From: Candidatus Thermochlorobacteriaceae bacterium
GTDB lineage: Bacteria > Bacteroidota > Chlorobiia > Chlorobiales > Thermochlorobacteraceae
Assembly: GCA_029263855.1 (NCBI GenBank)
Contig: JAJUFC010000016.1
Coordinates: forward strand, 16,113 to 80,112
Direction: 5' to 3'
Length of the DNA: 64,000 nt
The notes under the pieces are model-generated. The model had not been told where the DNA came from. It saw only the letters and a program-made list of their open reading frames with translations, and made no database searches. The translations under genes and the position numbers were made by a program. The stretch's first letter is position 1. Each line of letters begins with the position of its first letter. Below, one piece after another: positions 39,082 to 48,607 of the stretch.

Positions 39082-41234
39082 GCTTCCTCCGTTTTGAACG
39101 AATCAATTAAAATTTTCAAAATCTTTTGCGCGGCGACGGCAATCACCGTTCCCGGACCGAAGACGGCGGCAACGCCTTTGCTGTAAAGAAATTCATAATC
39201 TTGATGCGGAATCACGCCGCCTGCGACGACGAGAATATCTTCGCGCCCCAACGCTTTGAGTTCTTCAATCAGTTGCGGAATGAGCGTTTTGTGTCCTGCC
39301 GCTAAACTTGACGCGCCGACAATGTGCACGTCGTTTTCGACGGCTTGTTTGGCGACTTCTTTTGGCGTTTGAAAGAGCGAGCCGACATCGACATCGAAGC
39401 CTAAATCGGCAAAACTTGTAGCGATAACTTTTGCGCCACGGTCGTGCCCGTCTTGTCCCATTTTGGCGATGAGAATGCGCGGTCTGCGTCCTTCGAGTTC
39501 GGCAAATTCGTCTGCCATTTGTTTGGCTTTGAGGAAGTTTTCGTCTTGTGAAATTTCCGCTGAATAAACGCCCGAAATCGTTTTGATGCGTGCTTGATAG
39601 CGACCGAAGACCGTTTCCATCGCGTAAGAAATTTCGCCCAAAGTGGCACGCACACGCGCGGCTTGGCAGGCAAGTTCAAGTAAGTTTCCTTGTTTGGTTT
39701 CAGCGGCATGTGTGATGGCGTTCAGTGCGGCTTCGACGGCGGCGGAATCACGCTCGGCTTTGATTTTTTTCAGACGTGCGATTTGCTGTTCGCGCACCGC
39801 TGTGTTATCGACTTCCAAAATTTCAATCGGAACTTCCTTATCGAGCCGATATTGATTGACGCCAACGATGATTTCTTTTCCCGAATCAATGCGCGCTTGC
39901 TTGCGCGCCGCCGCTTCCTCAATGCGCAACTTCGGCAAGCCCGCTTCAATGGCTTTTGCCATGCCACCAAGCGATTCAACTTCCTGAATGAGTTTCCATG
40001 CTTTTTGAGCGAGTTCGTGTGTGAGTCGCTCAACATAAAACGAGCCACCCCACGGATCGACCGTTCGGCAAATGTCGGTTTCATCTTGCAAAAGCAACTG
40101 CGTATTGCGCGCAATCCGTGCCGAAAAATCGGTCGGAAGCGCGATGGCTTCATCGAGCGAATTGGTATGAAGCGACTGCGTGTGTCCAAGTGCCGCCGCC
40201 ATGGCTTCAATGCAAGTGCGAATCACATTGTTGAACGGGTCTTGTTCCGTGAGGCTGTAACCGCTGGTTTGGCAATGCGTCCGCAACGCGAGCGATTTCG
40301 GATTCTTTGGGTGAAATTGATTGACGAGTTTCGACCACAAGAGCCTGCCTGCGCGCATTTTGGCGATTTCCATAAAGTAGTTCATTCCGATTGCCCAAAA
40401 GAACGAAAGGCGCGGCGCAAAGTCATCGATGTCCAATCCGCTATTGACGCCTGTGCGTAGGTATTCCAAGCCGTCGGCGAGCGTGTAAGCCATTTCCAAA
40501 TCTGCCGTCGCGCCGGCTTCTTGCATGTGGTAGCCTGAAATGCTGATGGAATTGAACTTCGGCATTTCTTTGGCAGTGTATTTGAAAATATCGGCAATGA
40601 TGCGCATTGAGGGTTCGGGCGGATAAATGTAAGTGTTGCGCACCATGAACTCTTTAAGAATATCGTTTTGAATCGTGCCTGAAAGGTCGGCGTGTTTGAC
40701 ACCTTGCTCTTCGGCGGCGACAATGTAGAATGCCATGACGGGAATCACCGCGCCGTTCATCGTCATCGAGACCGACATTTTGTCGAGCGGAATTTGCTCG
40801 AAGAGGATTTTCATATCCTCGACGGAATCAATCGCCACGCCCGCTTTGCCGACGTCGCCCACGACGCGCTCGTTGTCGCTATCGTAGCCGCGATGCGTCG
40901 CCAAATCAAACGCGACCGAAAGCCCCATTTGTCCTGCCGCAAGGTTGCGACGATAAAACGCATTCGATTCTTCGGCGGTCGAGAAGCCTGCGTATTGGCG
41001 AATCGTCCAAGGGCGCATCACATACATCGTTGAATACGGTCCGCGCAGATAGGGCGGCAAACCTGCGGCGTAGTGGAGATGTTCGATGTCTTCCAAGTCT
41101 TTGGGCGAGTAATGCGATTTGACCGCAATGCCTTCGGGCGTGAGCCATACTGCCTCGTCGCCATTGGGCGTTTCGGACGGAGCGGATTTCGTGAGCGAAA
41201 GTTTGGCAAAATTGGGACGCATCGGTTCGAGCAA
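39078..41234 (-). CDS. mutB: Methylmalonyl-CoA mutase, large (catalytic) subunit
   Basis: A 718-residue coenzyme B12-dependent mutase converting (R)-methylmalonyl-CoA and succinyl-CoA. The N-terminal TIM barrel has [17 protein letters not shown] and [21 protein letters not shown], with the active-site Tyr and substrate Arg. The C-terminal B12-binding domain carries [15 protein letters not shown] with the cobalt-coordinating DxHxxG histidine, SLFQTPKE and [15 protein letters not shown]. It pairs with the small subunit encoded at 43715, but four genes and 2.5 kb separate them. The start is at the first ATG; an in-frame ATG lies 12 bases later. Confidence 0.97.
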   Translation of the reverse strand: MLEPMRPNFAKLSLTKSAPSETPNGDEAVWLTPEGIAVKSHYSPKDLEDIEHLHYAAGLPPYLRGPYSTMYVMRPWTIRQYAGFSTAEESNAFYRRNLAAGQMGLSVAFDLATHRGYDSDNERVVGDVGKAGVAIDSVEDMKILFEQIPLDKMSVSMTMNGAVIPVMAFYIVAAEEQGVKHADLSGTIQNDILKEFMVRNTYIYPPEPSMRIIADIFKYTAKEMPKFNSISISGYHMQEAGATADLEMAYTLADGLEYLRTGVNSGLDIDDFAPRLSFFWAIGMNYFMEIAKMRAGRLLWSKLVNQFHPKNPKSLALRTHCQTSGYSLTEQDPFNNVIRTCIEAMAAALGHTQSLHTNSLDEAIALPTDFSARIARNTQLLLQDETDICRTVDPWGGSFYVERLTHELAQKAWKLIQEVESLGGMAKAIEAGLPKLRIEEAAARKQARIDSGKEIIVGVNQYRLDKEVPIEILEVDNTAVREQQIARLKKIKAERDSAAVEAALNAITHAAETKQGNLLELACQAARVRATLGEISYAMETVFGRYQARIKTISGVYSAEISQDENFLKAKQMADEFAELEGRRPRILIAKMGQDGHDRGAKVIATSFADLGFDVDVGSLFQTPKEVAKQAVENDVHIVGASSLAAGHKTLIPQLIEELKALGREDILVVAGGVIPHQDYEFLYSKGVAAVFGPGTVIAVAAQKILKILIDSFKTEEA

Positions 41235-41267
41235 GGTTAAGGTTGAATAAATCAGGTTGAATGAATT

Positions 41268-41942
41268 TCAAATCTCGTCGGGATTGATGCCGAGTTGGCG
41301 CAATTTTTCCGCAAGGCGATTGGCTTTTGCGGAAACCTCTTCAATTGTTGGGAGCATCTTGCCGTCGGCATTAATCCAACGAAGCCAATTTGCCTCGCTG
41401 TTTTCGAACGTGCCGCGCCATATCGTCAGCGCAAGTCCGACGCGCTCGAAGCGGTTGTCGGGACAACGCTCCACCCTGCCTTGATTGAAGCAGAAAAGTT
41501 GCAACGCTTCGCCGCCATAGAGCCGAGCGGGGTCGTAGACGAAATAATACCAAACCCCGATGCGCGCATAAATTTTCAACTTCTCGCCGAACTCGCCGCC
41601 TTCTTTGTTGGAGACGATTTCGCCGACGATTTCGGGCGGCTTGCCGTGTTCCCACAGAAAATACGAGCGATTGCGCTTCTCATAAAGGTCGTTGCCTTGC
41701 GCGGGCTTGACATCGAGGCTCAACAGAAAATCCGGCACGAGCGGCGGAAAATGCACGCCGTAGAAGAGCGCGACGTTTTGCGTCGCCAAGAAATGCTCTG
41801 CGTCTTTGGGTTTCCAACCCGCGTAGAGCGATTGAACCAGAAGGCGTTGTTGGCGCTCGGAGAAAATGTTGTCCATCGGCGCGTCGTCTTCGGTTTTGAT
41901 ATGTTCGAGACTTGGCGCGTCTATCAGGTCTTGTTCTGCCAT
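41268..41942 (-). CDS. Uma2-family putative nuclease (copy 2, diverged)
   Basis: A 224-residue Uma2/DUF820 protein. Core motifs are VALFYGVHFPPLVPDFLLSLDV, the putative active-site EIVSNKEGGEFGEKLKIYARIGV and YFVYDPARLYGGEALQLF. A helical C-terminal tail (TIEEVSAKANRLAEKLRQLG) is an addition seen in some members. It lies between brnA and mutB and differs strongly from copies 1 and 3, so it belongs to another subgroup. Confidence 0.82.
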   Translation of the reverse strand: MAEQDLIDAPSLEHIKTEDDAPMDNIFSERQQRLLVQSLYAGWKPKDAEHFLATQNVALFYGVHFPPLVPDFLLSLDVKPAQGNDLYEKRNRSYFLWEHGKPPEIVGEIVSNKEGGEFGEKLKIYARIGVWYYFVYDPARLYGGEALQLFCFNQGRVERCPDNRFERVGLALTIWRGTFENSEANWLRWINADGKMLPTIEEVSAKANRLAEKLRQLGINPDEI

Positions 41943-41976
41943 AGAGTCGTGGCGTTCGGTTTAGGTTGCTGAACTT

Positions 41977-42276
41977 CTATGCAATAGGCTTCGTCTTTTT
42001 GATTTCCTCGTCTATGCGCTCTTTCAAAAACATTTTGAGCAGTGATTGATAAGGCACGTCGCGCTGATGCGCCAAGACGCGAAGTTGATTGAGCATCGTT
42101 TCGGGAAGGCGCAACGAAATGGCGCGCGTCGTCGGTTTGAGCGAAGGGAATATCGCGGGCGAAGCCTTTGACCAGTCCACATAATCCGTTGAATCATGGG
42201 TCGCCCAAAATTCTCGTTCTTCTTCTTCCGAAGCGAATTTCGGAATCGACTTCTTTTCAGATTTTCTTTTGCTCAT
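41977..42276 (-). CDS. brnA: BrnA/CopG-type antitoxin
   Basis: A 99-residue DNA-binding antitoxin. The N-terminal half has FASEEEEREFWATHDSTDY, the signature of CopG-type antitoxins paired with BrnT. The C-terminal half forms a ribbon-helix-helix (RAISLRLPETMLNQLRVLAHQRDVPYQ over two pieces). It overlaps the brnT gene by 20 bases, the usual toxin-then-antitoxin order for this pair. BrnA neutralises BrnT and represses the operon. Confidence 0.85.
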   Translation of the reverse strand: MSKRKSEKKSIPKFASEEEEREFWATHDSTDYVDWSKASPAIFPSLKPTTRAISLRLPETMLNQLRVLAHQRDVPYQSLLKMFLKERIDEEIKKTKPIA

Positions 42277-42559
42277 CGTGGTATCGCGCTCGTTCTTTCT
42301 TGTTCATATCTCGCGCCGAAATGACGCGAACTCGATTATTTCGGACGGTGTAGACGACGAAGAGATAGCGTCCCAAGTCGGTCTTGCCAAGCGCATAAAA
42401 TCGCGGCTCGGTTTGAGAATGTTTCTCATCGCTTGCGACAACGAGCGGAACGTTGAAAAAAATTTCTTCGCATTCCGCGTCCGAGACTTGATGCTTTCGC
42501 CAATTTTTCAGTTGATTTCCTGAATCCCAATCGAACCCCTCGAACGCCAACTCTTGCAT
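42257..42559 (-). CDS. brnT: BrnT-family ribonuclease toxin
   Basis: A 100-residue BrnT-like toxin. It has the opening FEGFDWDSGNQLKNWRKH, VVASDEKHSQTEPRFYALGK, YLFVVYTVRN, and VRVISARDMNKKERARYHDE. All are standard for BrnT, a RelE-fold ribonuclease that arrests growth when free of BrnA. It is first in the operon, with brnA overlapping its end. An inverted repeat about 90 bases upstream could be the BrnA operator. Confidence 0.88.
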   Translation of the reverse strand: MQELAFEGFDWDSGNQLKNWRKHQVSDAECEEIFFNVPLVVASDEKHSQTEPRFYALGKTDLGRYLFVVYTVRNNRVRVISARDMNKKERARYHDEQKKI

Positions 42560-42646
42560 CGCTTGCTCAAAAAACGTCTATTGACAATAATGCGACGCTC
42601 TTTGCGCCGACAAGTTTTTTCTTTCTGCTGACGTTTGACCACGAAA

Positions 42647-42666
42647 AATACGACAATCGTCGTATT
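42647..42666. promoter_or_regulatory. Inverted repeat, candidate BrnA operator
   Basis: AATACGAC, four bases, GTCGTATT: 8-bp perfect arms in the divergent gap between brnT and the secreted-protein gene at 42733. BrnA represses its own operon by binding inverted repeats near the promoter, so this is a candidate operator. Its right edge overlaps the -35 box of the divergent gene. Confidence 0.55.
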
Positions 42667-42696
42667 GATTATCCTTTGCCCTAACTGGTAACTTTG
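42665..42696 (+). promoter_or_regulatory. Promoter of the secreted-protein gene
   Basis: TTGATT (42665-42670), an 18-base spacer and TAACTTTG (42689-42696), fitting the TAnnTTTG -7 element. It lies 37 bases before the ATG at 42733. Confidence 0.6.
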
Positions 42697-42732
42697 CGCC
42701 GTGAAGTCAATCAAAACTAAACTGGAAACAAA

Positions 42733-43104
42733 ATGAAAAGCGTCAAACTCTATTTCGGCTTATCTCTGCTGCTATTTTTCTTCATTGCCTTCGCTCAAAC
42801 CGAAAACGCCTTTGCCCAAAAGAAGAAAAGCAAAGCGAGCGAGAGCATTGTCGGCACTTGGGTTCATCAAGGTCAGTTTGGCGAGGTCGAACTTTCAATC
42901 TATTCTTCGGGACGATTCGCGATGTATTTGCCAAACGGAGACAATATCAGCGGCAGATGGTCAAAGTCAGGCAGTTCCATCAACATCACTTTCGACAATT
43001 CCGCTGACCCCGATGATGCGTTTGGAACAAACAGCGCCTCTGGCTACTACGAGGGCGGAAATACGCTCGCTTGGCAGGGCGCGACCTATCGCAGAAAAAA
43101 ATAA
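42733..43104 (+). CDS. Small secreted protein, lipocalin-like fold possible
   Basis: A 123-residue exported protein with a signal peptide (FFFIAFAQTENAFAQ near residue 29), a KKKSK basic stretch, and a mature part of short beta strands beginning IVGTWVHQGQFGEVELSIYSSG. This pattern (GTW then alternating strands) is seen in small lipocalin-like exported proteins. No function known. It lies, oppositely oriented, between the two halves of the methylmalonyl-CoA mutase operon. Confidence 0.65.
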   Translation: MKSVKLYFGLSLLLFFFIAFAQTENAFAQKKKSKASESIVGTWVHQGQFGEVELSIYSSGRFAMYLPNGDNISGRWSKSGSSINITFDNSADPDDAFGTNSASGYYEGGNTLAWQGATYRRKK

Positions 43105-43123
43105 TTCTAACTGACCTCTGCGA

Positions 43124-43702
43124 TTAAGATTGAATTTCCGTCTTCTCGTAAAGCTCGGCGAGCGGAATCGCCAAACCAAGACTTTCCAACGCCACCGACT
43201 CCGAAAGCGACTTGTATTCCGACAACAGCCACTTGCCGTTGGGCTGTTTGGAGAAGACCTCCACGCTCACGCATTCGGAGTCGACGAGCGCATACTCTTT
43301 GAGCGAGGGCAAGGCGCGATAGTGCGCAAACTTCGTCCCACGATCGTAATCCGCTGACGAGGGCGACGTGACTTCCACGATGAGCGTCGGGTTCAAGAGG
43401 CTTTCGCCGAACACGTCCTTCTCGTATTCGGGCTTGCCGCACACGACGCACACGTCGGGATAGCAATACTTGCGAATGGCGGCAATCTTGACGCGCATAT
43501 CGCTGGTGTATGCGGTGCAAGGCTTCTTCCGTAATTGAGAGCCGAGCGAAATGCTGATGTTCATCGCGATGATGCTGTGCGCGGGACTGCCGCCCGCCAT
43601 CGCGAAAATTTCGCCCTGAAAATACTCGCTCTTCGTTTCTGCCTCGCGCTCGCGGGCAAGGTATTCAGATTCCGTGAAAAGATGCTTTGGTTCGGCGGTC
43701 AT
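43124..43702 (-). CDS. Uma2-family putative nuclease (copy 3)
   Basis: A 192-residue Uma2/DUF820 protein like copy 1. It shares [52 protein letters not shown] and YRALPSLKEYALVD with it. It begins 12 bases after the mutA stop. Copies 1 and 3 thus each directly follow a mutase subunit gene. Confidence 0.85.
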   Translation of the reverse strand: MTAEPKHLFTESEYLAREREAETKSEYFQGEIFAMAGGSPAHSIIAMNISISLGSQLRKKPCTAYTSDMRVKIAAIRKYCYPDVCVVCGKPEYEKDVFGESLLNPTLIVEVTSPSSADYDRGTKFAHYRALPSLKEYALVDSECVSVEVFSKQPNGKWLLSEYKSLSESVALESLGLAIPLAELYEKTEIQS

Positions 43703-43714
43703 AACAACTCACGA

Positions 43715-45118
43715 TTAGGTTTCATTTGCAAGCCGCTCCAATTCCATCGCCGCAACGGCGCGGTAGGGCGAAAGCGTTTCAATTTCCGCGTCGCTTGGTG
43801 GCGCGGGCGATTCAAGCCCGACTTCAATGGTCGATTTCATTTTTTCTTTCGCGTTAGGCGATTTCGTGACGCCAATCAGATTGAATTTCTTTTCGGCGAT
43901 GAGTTTGTCGCGGGCTTCTCGGACGCGCCGAATTTCCGATTGAACGAAGCCTGAACGAAGCGATTGAATCATTCCGCCCTGCGATTCAATCCGCTGAACG
44001 AGCGACCACGCGGCGTTTCCCATTGCGTCGGTGAGCGATTCCAATGCGTAAGAGCCTGCGGCGGCATCAACGACTTTGTCCAAGTGCGATTCATCGCGCA
44101 AGATGAGGCTTGCGTTGCGCGAAAGGTGCGCGGAAAATTCGTTGGGCGATTTGAAGAGTTCATCAAAGCGAGCGACGGTGATGGAATCCGCGCCGCCCGT
44201 CGCCGCCGCCATCGCTTCAACCGTGCCGCGCAGAAGGTTGTTATGCGCGTCGTAAATCGTCTTGTTCCATCGCGCGCTCGAGACGTGAATCGTGGGCGTT
44301 GCCGATGCGCCGTAAGCCTTCGCCAATTCGCCGAAGAGCCAACGCGCCGCGCGAAACTTGGCGATTTCTAAAAAGTAACTTGCGCTAACGGCAAACGAAA
44401 CCTCGATATGTTGCAACGCCTCGTCAGCCGAAACGCCTTGCTCCGTGAGCGCATCGAGATACTCAACCGCCGACGCGAGCGCGAACGCAAGTTCCTGCGC
44501 GAGCGAACTACCTGCGTTTTGATAAACATCGGCGCGAATCGTAACCACCTTGACGTTTGGATACGGTCTCGCCGCTCCAACCATTTGAGCCGCCGTCGCA
44601 AAGGCTTCCGACTCCCACTTGCCTTGTGTCGCAAACGACGCAATCGCGTCGAAATCAATCGAGACGTGGACGAACTTCGCGTCGAGATTGCGCGAGCGCG
44701 TTTCATTGAGAAACAAGGAAAGAATTTGCGGCGCGTCTTGACAACCGTAGAAATGAACGGGCGCGGCTTCGAGCCAAATGCCATTGAGCAACGCGCTCAT
44801 TTCGTTGGCGCTTTTGGGCGAAGCGAAAAACGCGATTGACATCGCGCCGCGATTGAGCGCATCGAGCGCAAGGCGATTGGCGCGTTTAATGTCCGCGTCA
44901 AAAACTTCTTCGCGAATCAGCCACTCGCCTGTTGGCTTGAAAGGAATTGCAAACGGCGCAACATCTTCGTCGGTATAAATTGGCTGAACATCAATGCCCT
45001 CGAGCGTGTGCCAAATGAGCGTCTCGTCAAACGATTTGCCTTTAAGGTCGCGAGTAATTTCGGCGAGCCAATCGCTTTTTTTGAGCGGCGGAAATTCGGA
45101 GAAGAGTTTTGTGGACAT
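43715..45118 (-). CDS. mutA: Methylmalonyl-CoA mutase, small subunit
   Basis: A 467-residue non-catalytic partner of the mutase. The barrel domain has GSYALESLTDAMGNAAWSLVQRIESQGG and IEVSFAVSASYFLEIAKFRAARWLFG, both split across the family pattern. It stops before the degenerate B12-binding domain found in the ~620-residue small subunits of actinobacteria. A short form is usual in Bacteroidota, so this is probably not a truncation. It should be first in the mutA-mutB operon but is cut off from mutB by other genes. Confidence 0.9.
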   Translation of the reverse strand: MSTKLFSEFPPLKKSDWLAEITRDLKGKSFDETLIWHTLEGIDVQPIYTDEDVAPFAIPFKPTGEWLIREEVFDADIKRANRLALDALNRGAMSIAFFASPKSANEMSALLNGIWLEAAPVHFYGCQDAPQILSLFLNETRSRNLDAKFVHVSIDFDAIASFATQGKWESEAFATAAQMVGAARPYPNVKVVTIRADVYQNAGSSLAQELAFALASAVEYLDALTEQGVSADEALQHIEVSFAVSASYFLEIAKFRAARWLFGELAKAYGASATPTIHVSSARWNKTIYDAHNNLLRGTVEAMAAATGGADSITVARFDELFKSPNEFSAHLSRNASLILRDESHLDKVVDAAAGSYALESLTDAMGNAAWSLVQRIESQGGMIQSLRSGFVQSEIRRVREARDKLIAEKKFNLIGVTKSPNAKEKMKSTIEVGLESPAPPSDAEIETLSPYRAVAAMELERLANET

Positions 45119-45207
45119 CGTTACAACAGAAGAAAAGGTTCTACAAAGTGCTTCGTGCGAAACTTACAGATTTTTCCGATTAACTTTGCCAACTAAACGG
45201 CTGAAAA

Positions 45208-45396
45208 ATGTTGATAGAAGCAGGTTTCACGTGTGCAGTTTGCGGTGAATGGAACGAGACAGTCGTCGACACCGAAGGCGGCTTGCATCAAACTTACACC
45301 GAAGATTGTTTCGTCTGCTGCCACCCGAATACGCTTTACATCACGATTGATGAAGAAACCGAGACGGCGTATATTGACGCAAGATTTGAAGAATAA
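45208..45396 (+). CDS. CPXCG-type cysteine-rich protein
   Basis: A 62-residue zinc ribbon protein of the Cys-rich CPXCG family. It has one Cys pair in TCAVCGEW near residue 10 (with Ala-Val in place of Pro-x) and a second in EDCFVCCHPN near residue 34. The Glu-rich end is typical. Function unknown. A TAACTTTG element lies 20 bases upstream of its ATG. The HD hydrolase gene starts 1 base after the stop. Confidence 0.85.
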   Translation: MLIEAGFTCAVCGEWNETVVDTEGGLHQTYTEDCFVCCHPNTLYITIDEETETAYIDARFEE

Positions 45397-45397
45397 A

Positions 45398-46765
45398 ATG
45401 TCCTTTCCTGAATTTCTCTTTCGCGCCGACGGCGGATTCATTCGCATTCCCGTTTGGGGACACATTCCGCTCGACGACGCGCTCCGAAAAACCATTTCCC
45501 ACCCGACCTTCCTTCGCTTGAAAGGCATCAAGCAACTTTCGTTTGCGCATTATGTTTTTCCCGGCGCAACGCATACGCGCTTCGAGCATAGCATCGGCGT
45601 GTATCACCTGACGCGACTCATCTTGCAACGCTTGCTCACGAACCCGCTCACCCAATCGCTTCAACGCAAATCCTTCTCGTTTGACGAAACAAGTTGCCGC
45701 TTGATGCTCGCGTCGAGTTTGCTTCACGACATTGGGCATTATCCGCACGCGCATCTCGTCGAAAACGTCGCCATCACGAGCAAAAACGACGTCGTTTTCA
45801 AAGACCACCAAGACCTAACGACCGAGCGCGTGTTTGAATCGCGAGAGGGCTTCGGCAGTTTGGCGGAAATTTTGGAGCGCGAGTGGAACTTGGACGCGCG
45901 CGAAGTCTCCGCGATGGTAACGGGAAAAAAGAAGATGACCTTCTCCAAACTCATCAGCGGCACGCTCGACCCCGACAAGATGGATTACCTAATGCGCGAC
46001 GCGCACCACTGCTCTGTGCCTTACGGCAACATCGACATTGAACGTCTGATTGAATCCTTTGTGCCCGACGCGCAACGCAAACGCTTCGCCATCACGAGCA
46101 AAGGCATCGCGCCGTTTGAAAGCCTGATGTTCGCCAAATACGCGATGATGCGCAATGTGTATTGGCATCACGCGGTTCGCGCGATGTCCGCGATGCTCAA
46201 ACGCTTCGCGCAAGACGCGCTCGACGAGGAGCAACTTTCGCCCGATGACGCGCAAAGCATTTTTTATCACAATGCCGACGAGCGAATTTTAGACGATTTG
46301 CTCGACGCGCTTCCAAAGCCGCTCTTCGCGTCGGCGGAGTTGCTCCTTGCGATTTTGGAACGCCGCCCCTACAAGCGCGCCATCACCTTGCCCGCAAACC
46401 CTGATGAACAGTGGCAATTTCGGCTCGCAACCGACGCGAAACTCCGAAAAGAAAAAGAACTCGCGCTCTGCAAATTGTTGAACAAGAAATTCAAACTGAA
46501 CCTCAAAGGCTACGAAGTCATCATCGACGCGCCGCCTGCAAAATCAATTTTTGATTACAAAGATTTTTCCGAGTTGCGACTCTATCGCGAAAAACGAAAC
46601 GAGTTCGTTTCGTTCAGCGAAAGCGGCGAATCGGCGTTCACGACAGGGTTTGTCGCCGAGTTTGAACGCGCCACGAAAAAGTTTCGCGTCGTAGCGCGGG
46701 AAGACGTGGCGGGAAAATTGCGCGCGATTGAGAATGACTCGATTGAACGATTAAAATGCGCGTGA
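45398..46765 (+). CDS. HD-domain phosphohydrolase
   Basis: A 455-residue HD protein of the dNTPase-like COG1078 group, starting at 45398 (MSFPEFLFRADGGFIRIPVWGHIP), 1 base after the previous stop; the frame is open upstream in another reading of that gene. Motifs are GATHTRFEHSIGVYHL, SSLLHDIGHYPHAHLVE, LISGTLDPDKMDYLMRDAHHC and SVPYGNIDIERLI. The metal site is intact. Substrates in this group are nucleoside triphosphates or unknown. Confidence 0.88.
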   Translation: MSFPEFLFRADGGFIRIPVWGHIPLDDALRKTISHPTFLRLKGIKQLSFAHYVFPGATHTRFEHSIGVYHLTRLILQRLLTNPLTQSLQRKSFSFDETSCRLMLASSLLHDIGHYPHAHLVENVAITSKNDVVFKDHQDLTTERVFESREGFGSLAEILEREWNLDAREVSAMVTGKKKMTFSKLISGTLDPDKMDYLMRDAHHCSVPYGNIDIERLIESFVPDAQRKRFAITSKGIAPFESLMFAKYAMMRNVYWHHAVRAMSAMLKRFAQDALDEEQLSPDDAQSIFYHNADERILDDLLDALPKPLFASAELLLAILERRPYKRAITLPANPDEQWQFRLATDAKLRKEKELALCKLLNKKFKLNLKGYEVIIDAPPAKSIFDYKDFSELRLYREKRNEFVSFSESGESAFTTGFVAEFERATKKFRVVAREDVAGKLRAIENDSIERLKCA

Positions 46766-47439
46766 AGATGTCAGAAACGCCAACTGAAACGATAAGCCAA
46801 GCTCTAACGCTCGCCCAACAAACCCAATACGGCGCCGCGCTACCGCTTTTTCAAAAAGCCGTCTTGCAGTTTCAAAGTCTTGGCGATGCGCAAGGCGAGG
46901 CTCGCGCGTTAAGCGGGCTTGGAAACACATATATCCAACTTGCTGATTATTCCTCCGCGCTTGAGGCTCTCTATCAAAGCTTGAACTGTCTGGAGAAGTC
47001 GGACAATGAATTGGGAAAGCATCGCGTGATGGTCAGCATCGCGGTTATTCATCAGAAAAATCGTCAGTTCGAGCGAAGTCTCAAACTATGCGAGGAAGTA
47101 ATCGCTTTTGCAGACCGAATGGGTTTGAAAGAGTTTAAGGCGGCGGCAATGAGCAATGCGGGAGAATCTTTCGCAAATATGGGGGATTTTGACAATGCTA
47201 TTCGTTGCCTCGAAAACAGTCTTTTCTTGTGTCAAGAATTGGGAGATAAATTCGGAGAAGGGCGTCTGCTGCATAATATCGGAATGTTATACTTGAACCT
47301 CGAGAAAATGGATTCCTCTTTTCGTTTTTTGACGGATGCGCTGACGAAACGCCGTCATATCAACGACAGATACGGCGAAGCCTGCTCGTCGCTCTTCTTG
47401 GGGAAATGGCATCACAAACGCGCTCTGCAAACTCGTTAG
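46756..47439 (+). CDS. TPR protein
   Basis: A 227-residue soluble protein of about five TPR repeats (GLGNTYIQLADYSSALEALY near residue 60 is one). It overlaps the end of the HD gene by 10 bases if the first ATG is used; the ATG at 46768 avoids that. The last repeat breaks off at FLGKWHHKRALQTR, so the protein looks like the N-terminal sensor of a larger TPR regulator that has lost its output domain. The adjoining frame does not continue the repeat, so a simple frameshift is unlikely. Confidence 0.7.
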   Translation: MRVKMSETPTETISQALTLAQQTQYGAALPLFQKAVLQFQSLGDAQGEARALSGLGNTYIQLADYSSALEALYQSLNCLEKSDNELGKHRVMVSIAVIHQKNRQFERSLKLCEEVIAFADRMGLKEFKAAAMSNAGESFANMGDFDNAIRCLENSLFLCQELGDKFGEGRLLHNIGMLYLNLEKMDSSFRFLTDALTKRRHINDRYGEACSSLFLGKWHHKRALQTR

Positions 47440-47464
47440 CGGCATTCTCTAATTAATCACACAA

Positions 47465-48535
47465 ATGACGACGGTTGAACAATTAAACCTTGCGCTCGGA
47501 AACGCCCAAACAGACAAGGATAAAATCGACGCGCTTCTGAATTTAGCCAATCTCCTTCGCTTTCAGAATCCCCAACGCGCGCTCGCCTGCGCCGACGAAG
47601 CCTTGCAGTTAATCGCGGCGCGCACCGACATTGACGCACAAAAAGCCCGCGCCTTCTTGCAAAAAGGATTATCCCTCTGGCGATTAAGCGATTACCCCAA
47701 CGCGCGATCGTCCTTCAATGCCGCCCTTGATATTTATCAAAATCTTAATGACGATGCGGGAATCGCGAATACGCTCAACAATCTTGGCAATGTGTATTTG
47801 AGGATTGCGGATTTCGAAAAAGCGCTTGACTACTACCAGCAGAGTTTTGAGATTTACAGGAGAATGGAAGAGATGCAGGGTTTGGCTTTGCTATACAATA
47901 ATTTAGGGACGGTCTACGGTAGCCTTGCCGATTATGCCGATGCCCTTTTGATGTTTCAAAAAAGCCGAGACATATACCTCAAGACGAGCGACAAAAAAGG
48001 ACTTGCAAATGCGCTCAACAATCTCGGCGCGGTGCATGAGATATTAACTGACTTTCCCGCCGCCATTGAATTCTATCAGCAAAGCCTTATCGCCTACAAA
48101 GCAGAGCGCGATAAAATGGGGGAAGCCACCGCGTTCAATAATCTCGGAAACCTCTTCATGCAAATTCATAATTACCCCGAAGCAATGAATCATTTTCAAA
48201 AAAGTCTTGCCATCCGTCGCGAGATTGGCGACAAATTCGGCATAGGCATCTCGCTGAATCATTTGGGCAAAGTCAATCAACGCTATTCCGATAATGTCCA
48301 AGCGTTGCATTTTTTTGAGGAAGCGGCGATGATTAAGCAAGAAATCGGCGACAAAGAAGGCGTTTGCATTTCGTGGCTTGCGATCGGCGATATTTATCTC
48401 GTTTTGAACGAGCGACAACTATCGCTCAACTATCTCCAAGAAGCCTTGTCGCTTGCGGTGAGCATTGGAGCGAGAAAATTGGAATTAGAGTGCAATTTGA
48501 GTTTAGGGCGATATTTCTCAATGAATGAATCCTGA
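47465..48535 (+). CDS. TPR protein
   Basis: A 356-residue soluble protein made almost entirely of TPR repeats of the NNLGxVY-A-Y-A type (eight or so, e.g. TLNNLGNVYLRIADFEKALDYY and FNNLGNLFMQIHNYPEAM). It starts 25 bases after the previous TPR gene. No output domain is attached. It is a protein-interaction scaffold whose partners are unknown. Confidence 0.8.
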   Translation: MTTVEQLNLALGNAQTDKDKIDALLNLANLLRFQNPQRALACADEALQLIAARTDIDAQKARAFLQKGLSLWRLSDYPNARSSFNAALDIYQNLNDDAGIANTLNNLGNVYLRIADFEKALDYYQQSFEIYRRMEEMQGLALLYNNLGTVYGSLADYADALLMFQKSRDIYLKTSDKKGLANALNNLGAVHEILTDFPAAIEFYQQSLIAYKAERDKMGEATAFNNLGNLFMQIHNYPEAMNHFQKSLAIRREIGDKFGIGISLNHLGKVNQRYSDNVQALHFFEEAAMIKQEIGDKEGVCISWLAIGDIYLVLNERQLSLNYLQEALSLAVSIGARKLELECNLSLGRYFSMNES

Positions 48536-48607
48536 CTGAAATCCTTTTTGCCGATTAAAAGCGCAACTCAAAACTGAGACATTAGGCGTAGCAACGCCAT
48601 CAATCAA

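Noticed and set aside
45222..45237. A parS-like string GTTTCACGTG in the CPXCG gene
   Set aside because: Only one half matches and it is inside a coding sequence (GFTCAVC), unlike the intergenic sites.
47380..47464. Possible frameshift joining the two TPR genes
   Set aside because: The +1 frame after the break (GNGITNALCKLVSGIL) has no TPR pattern, so a simple shift does not restore one.
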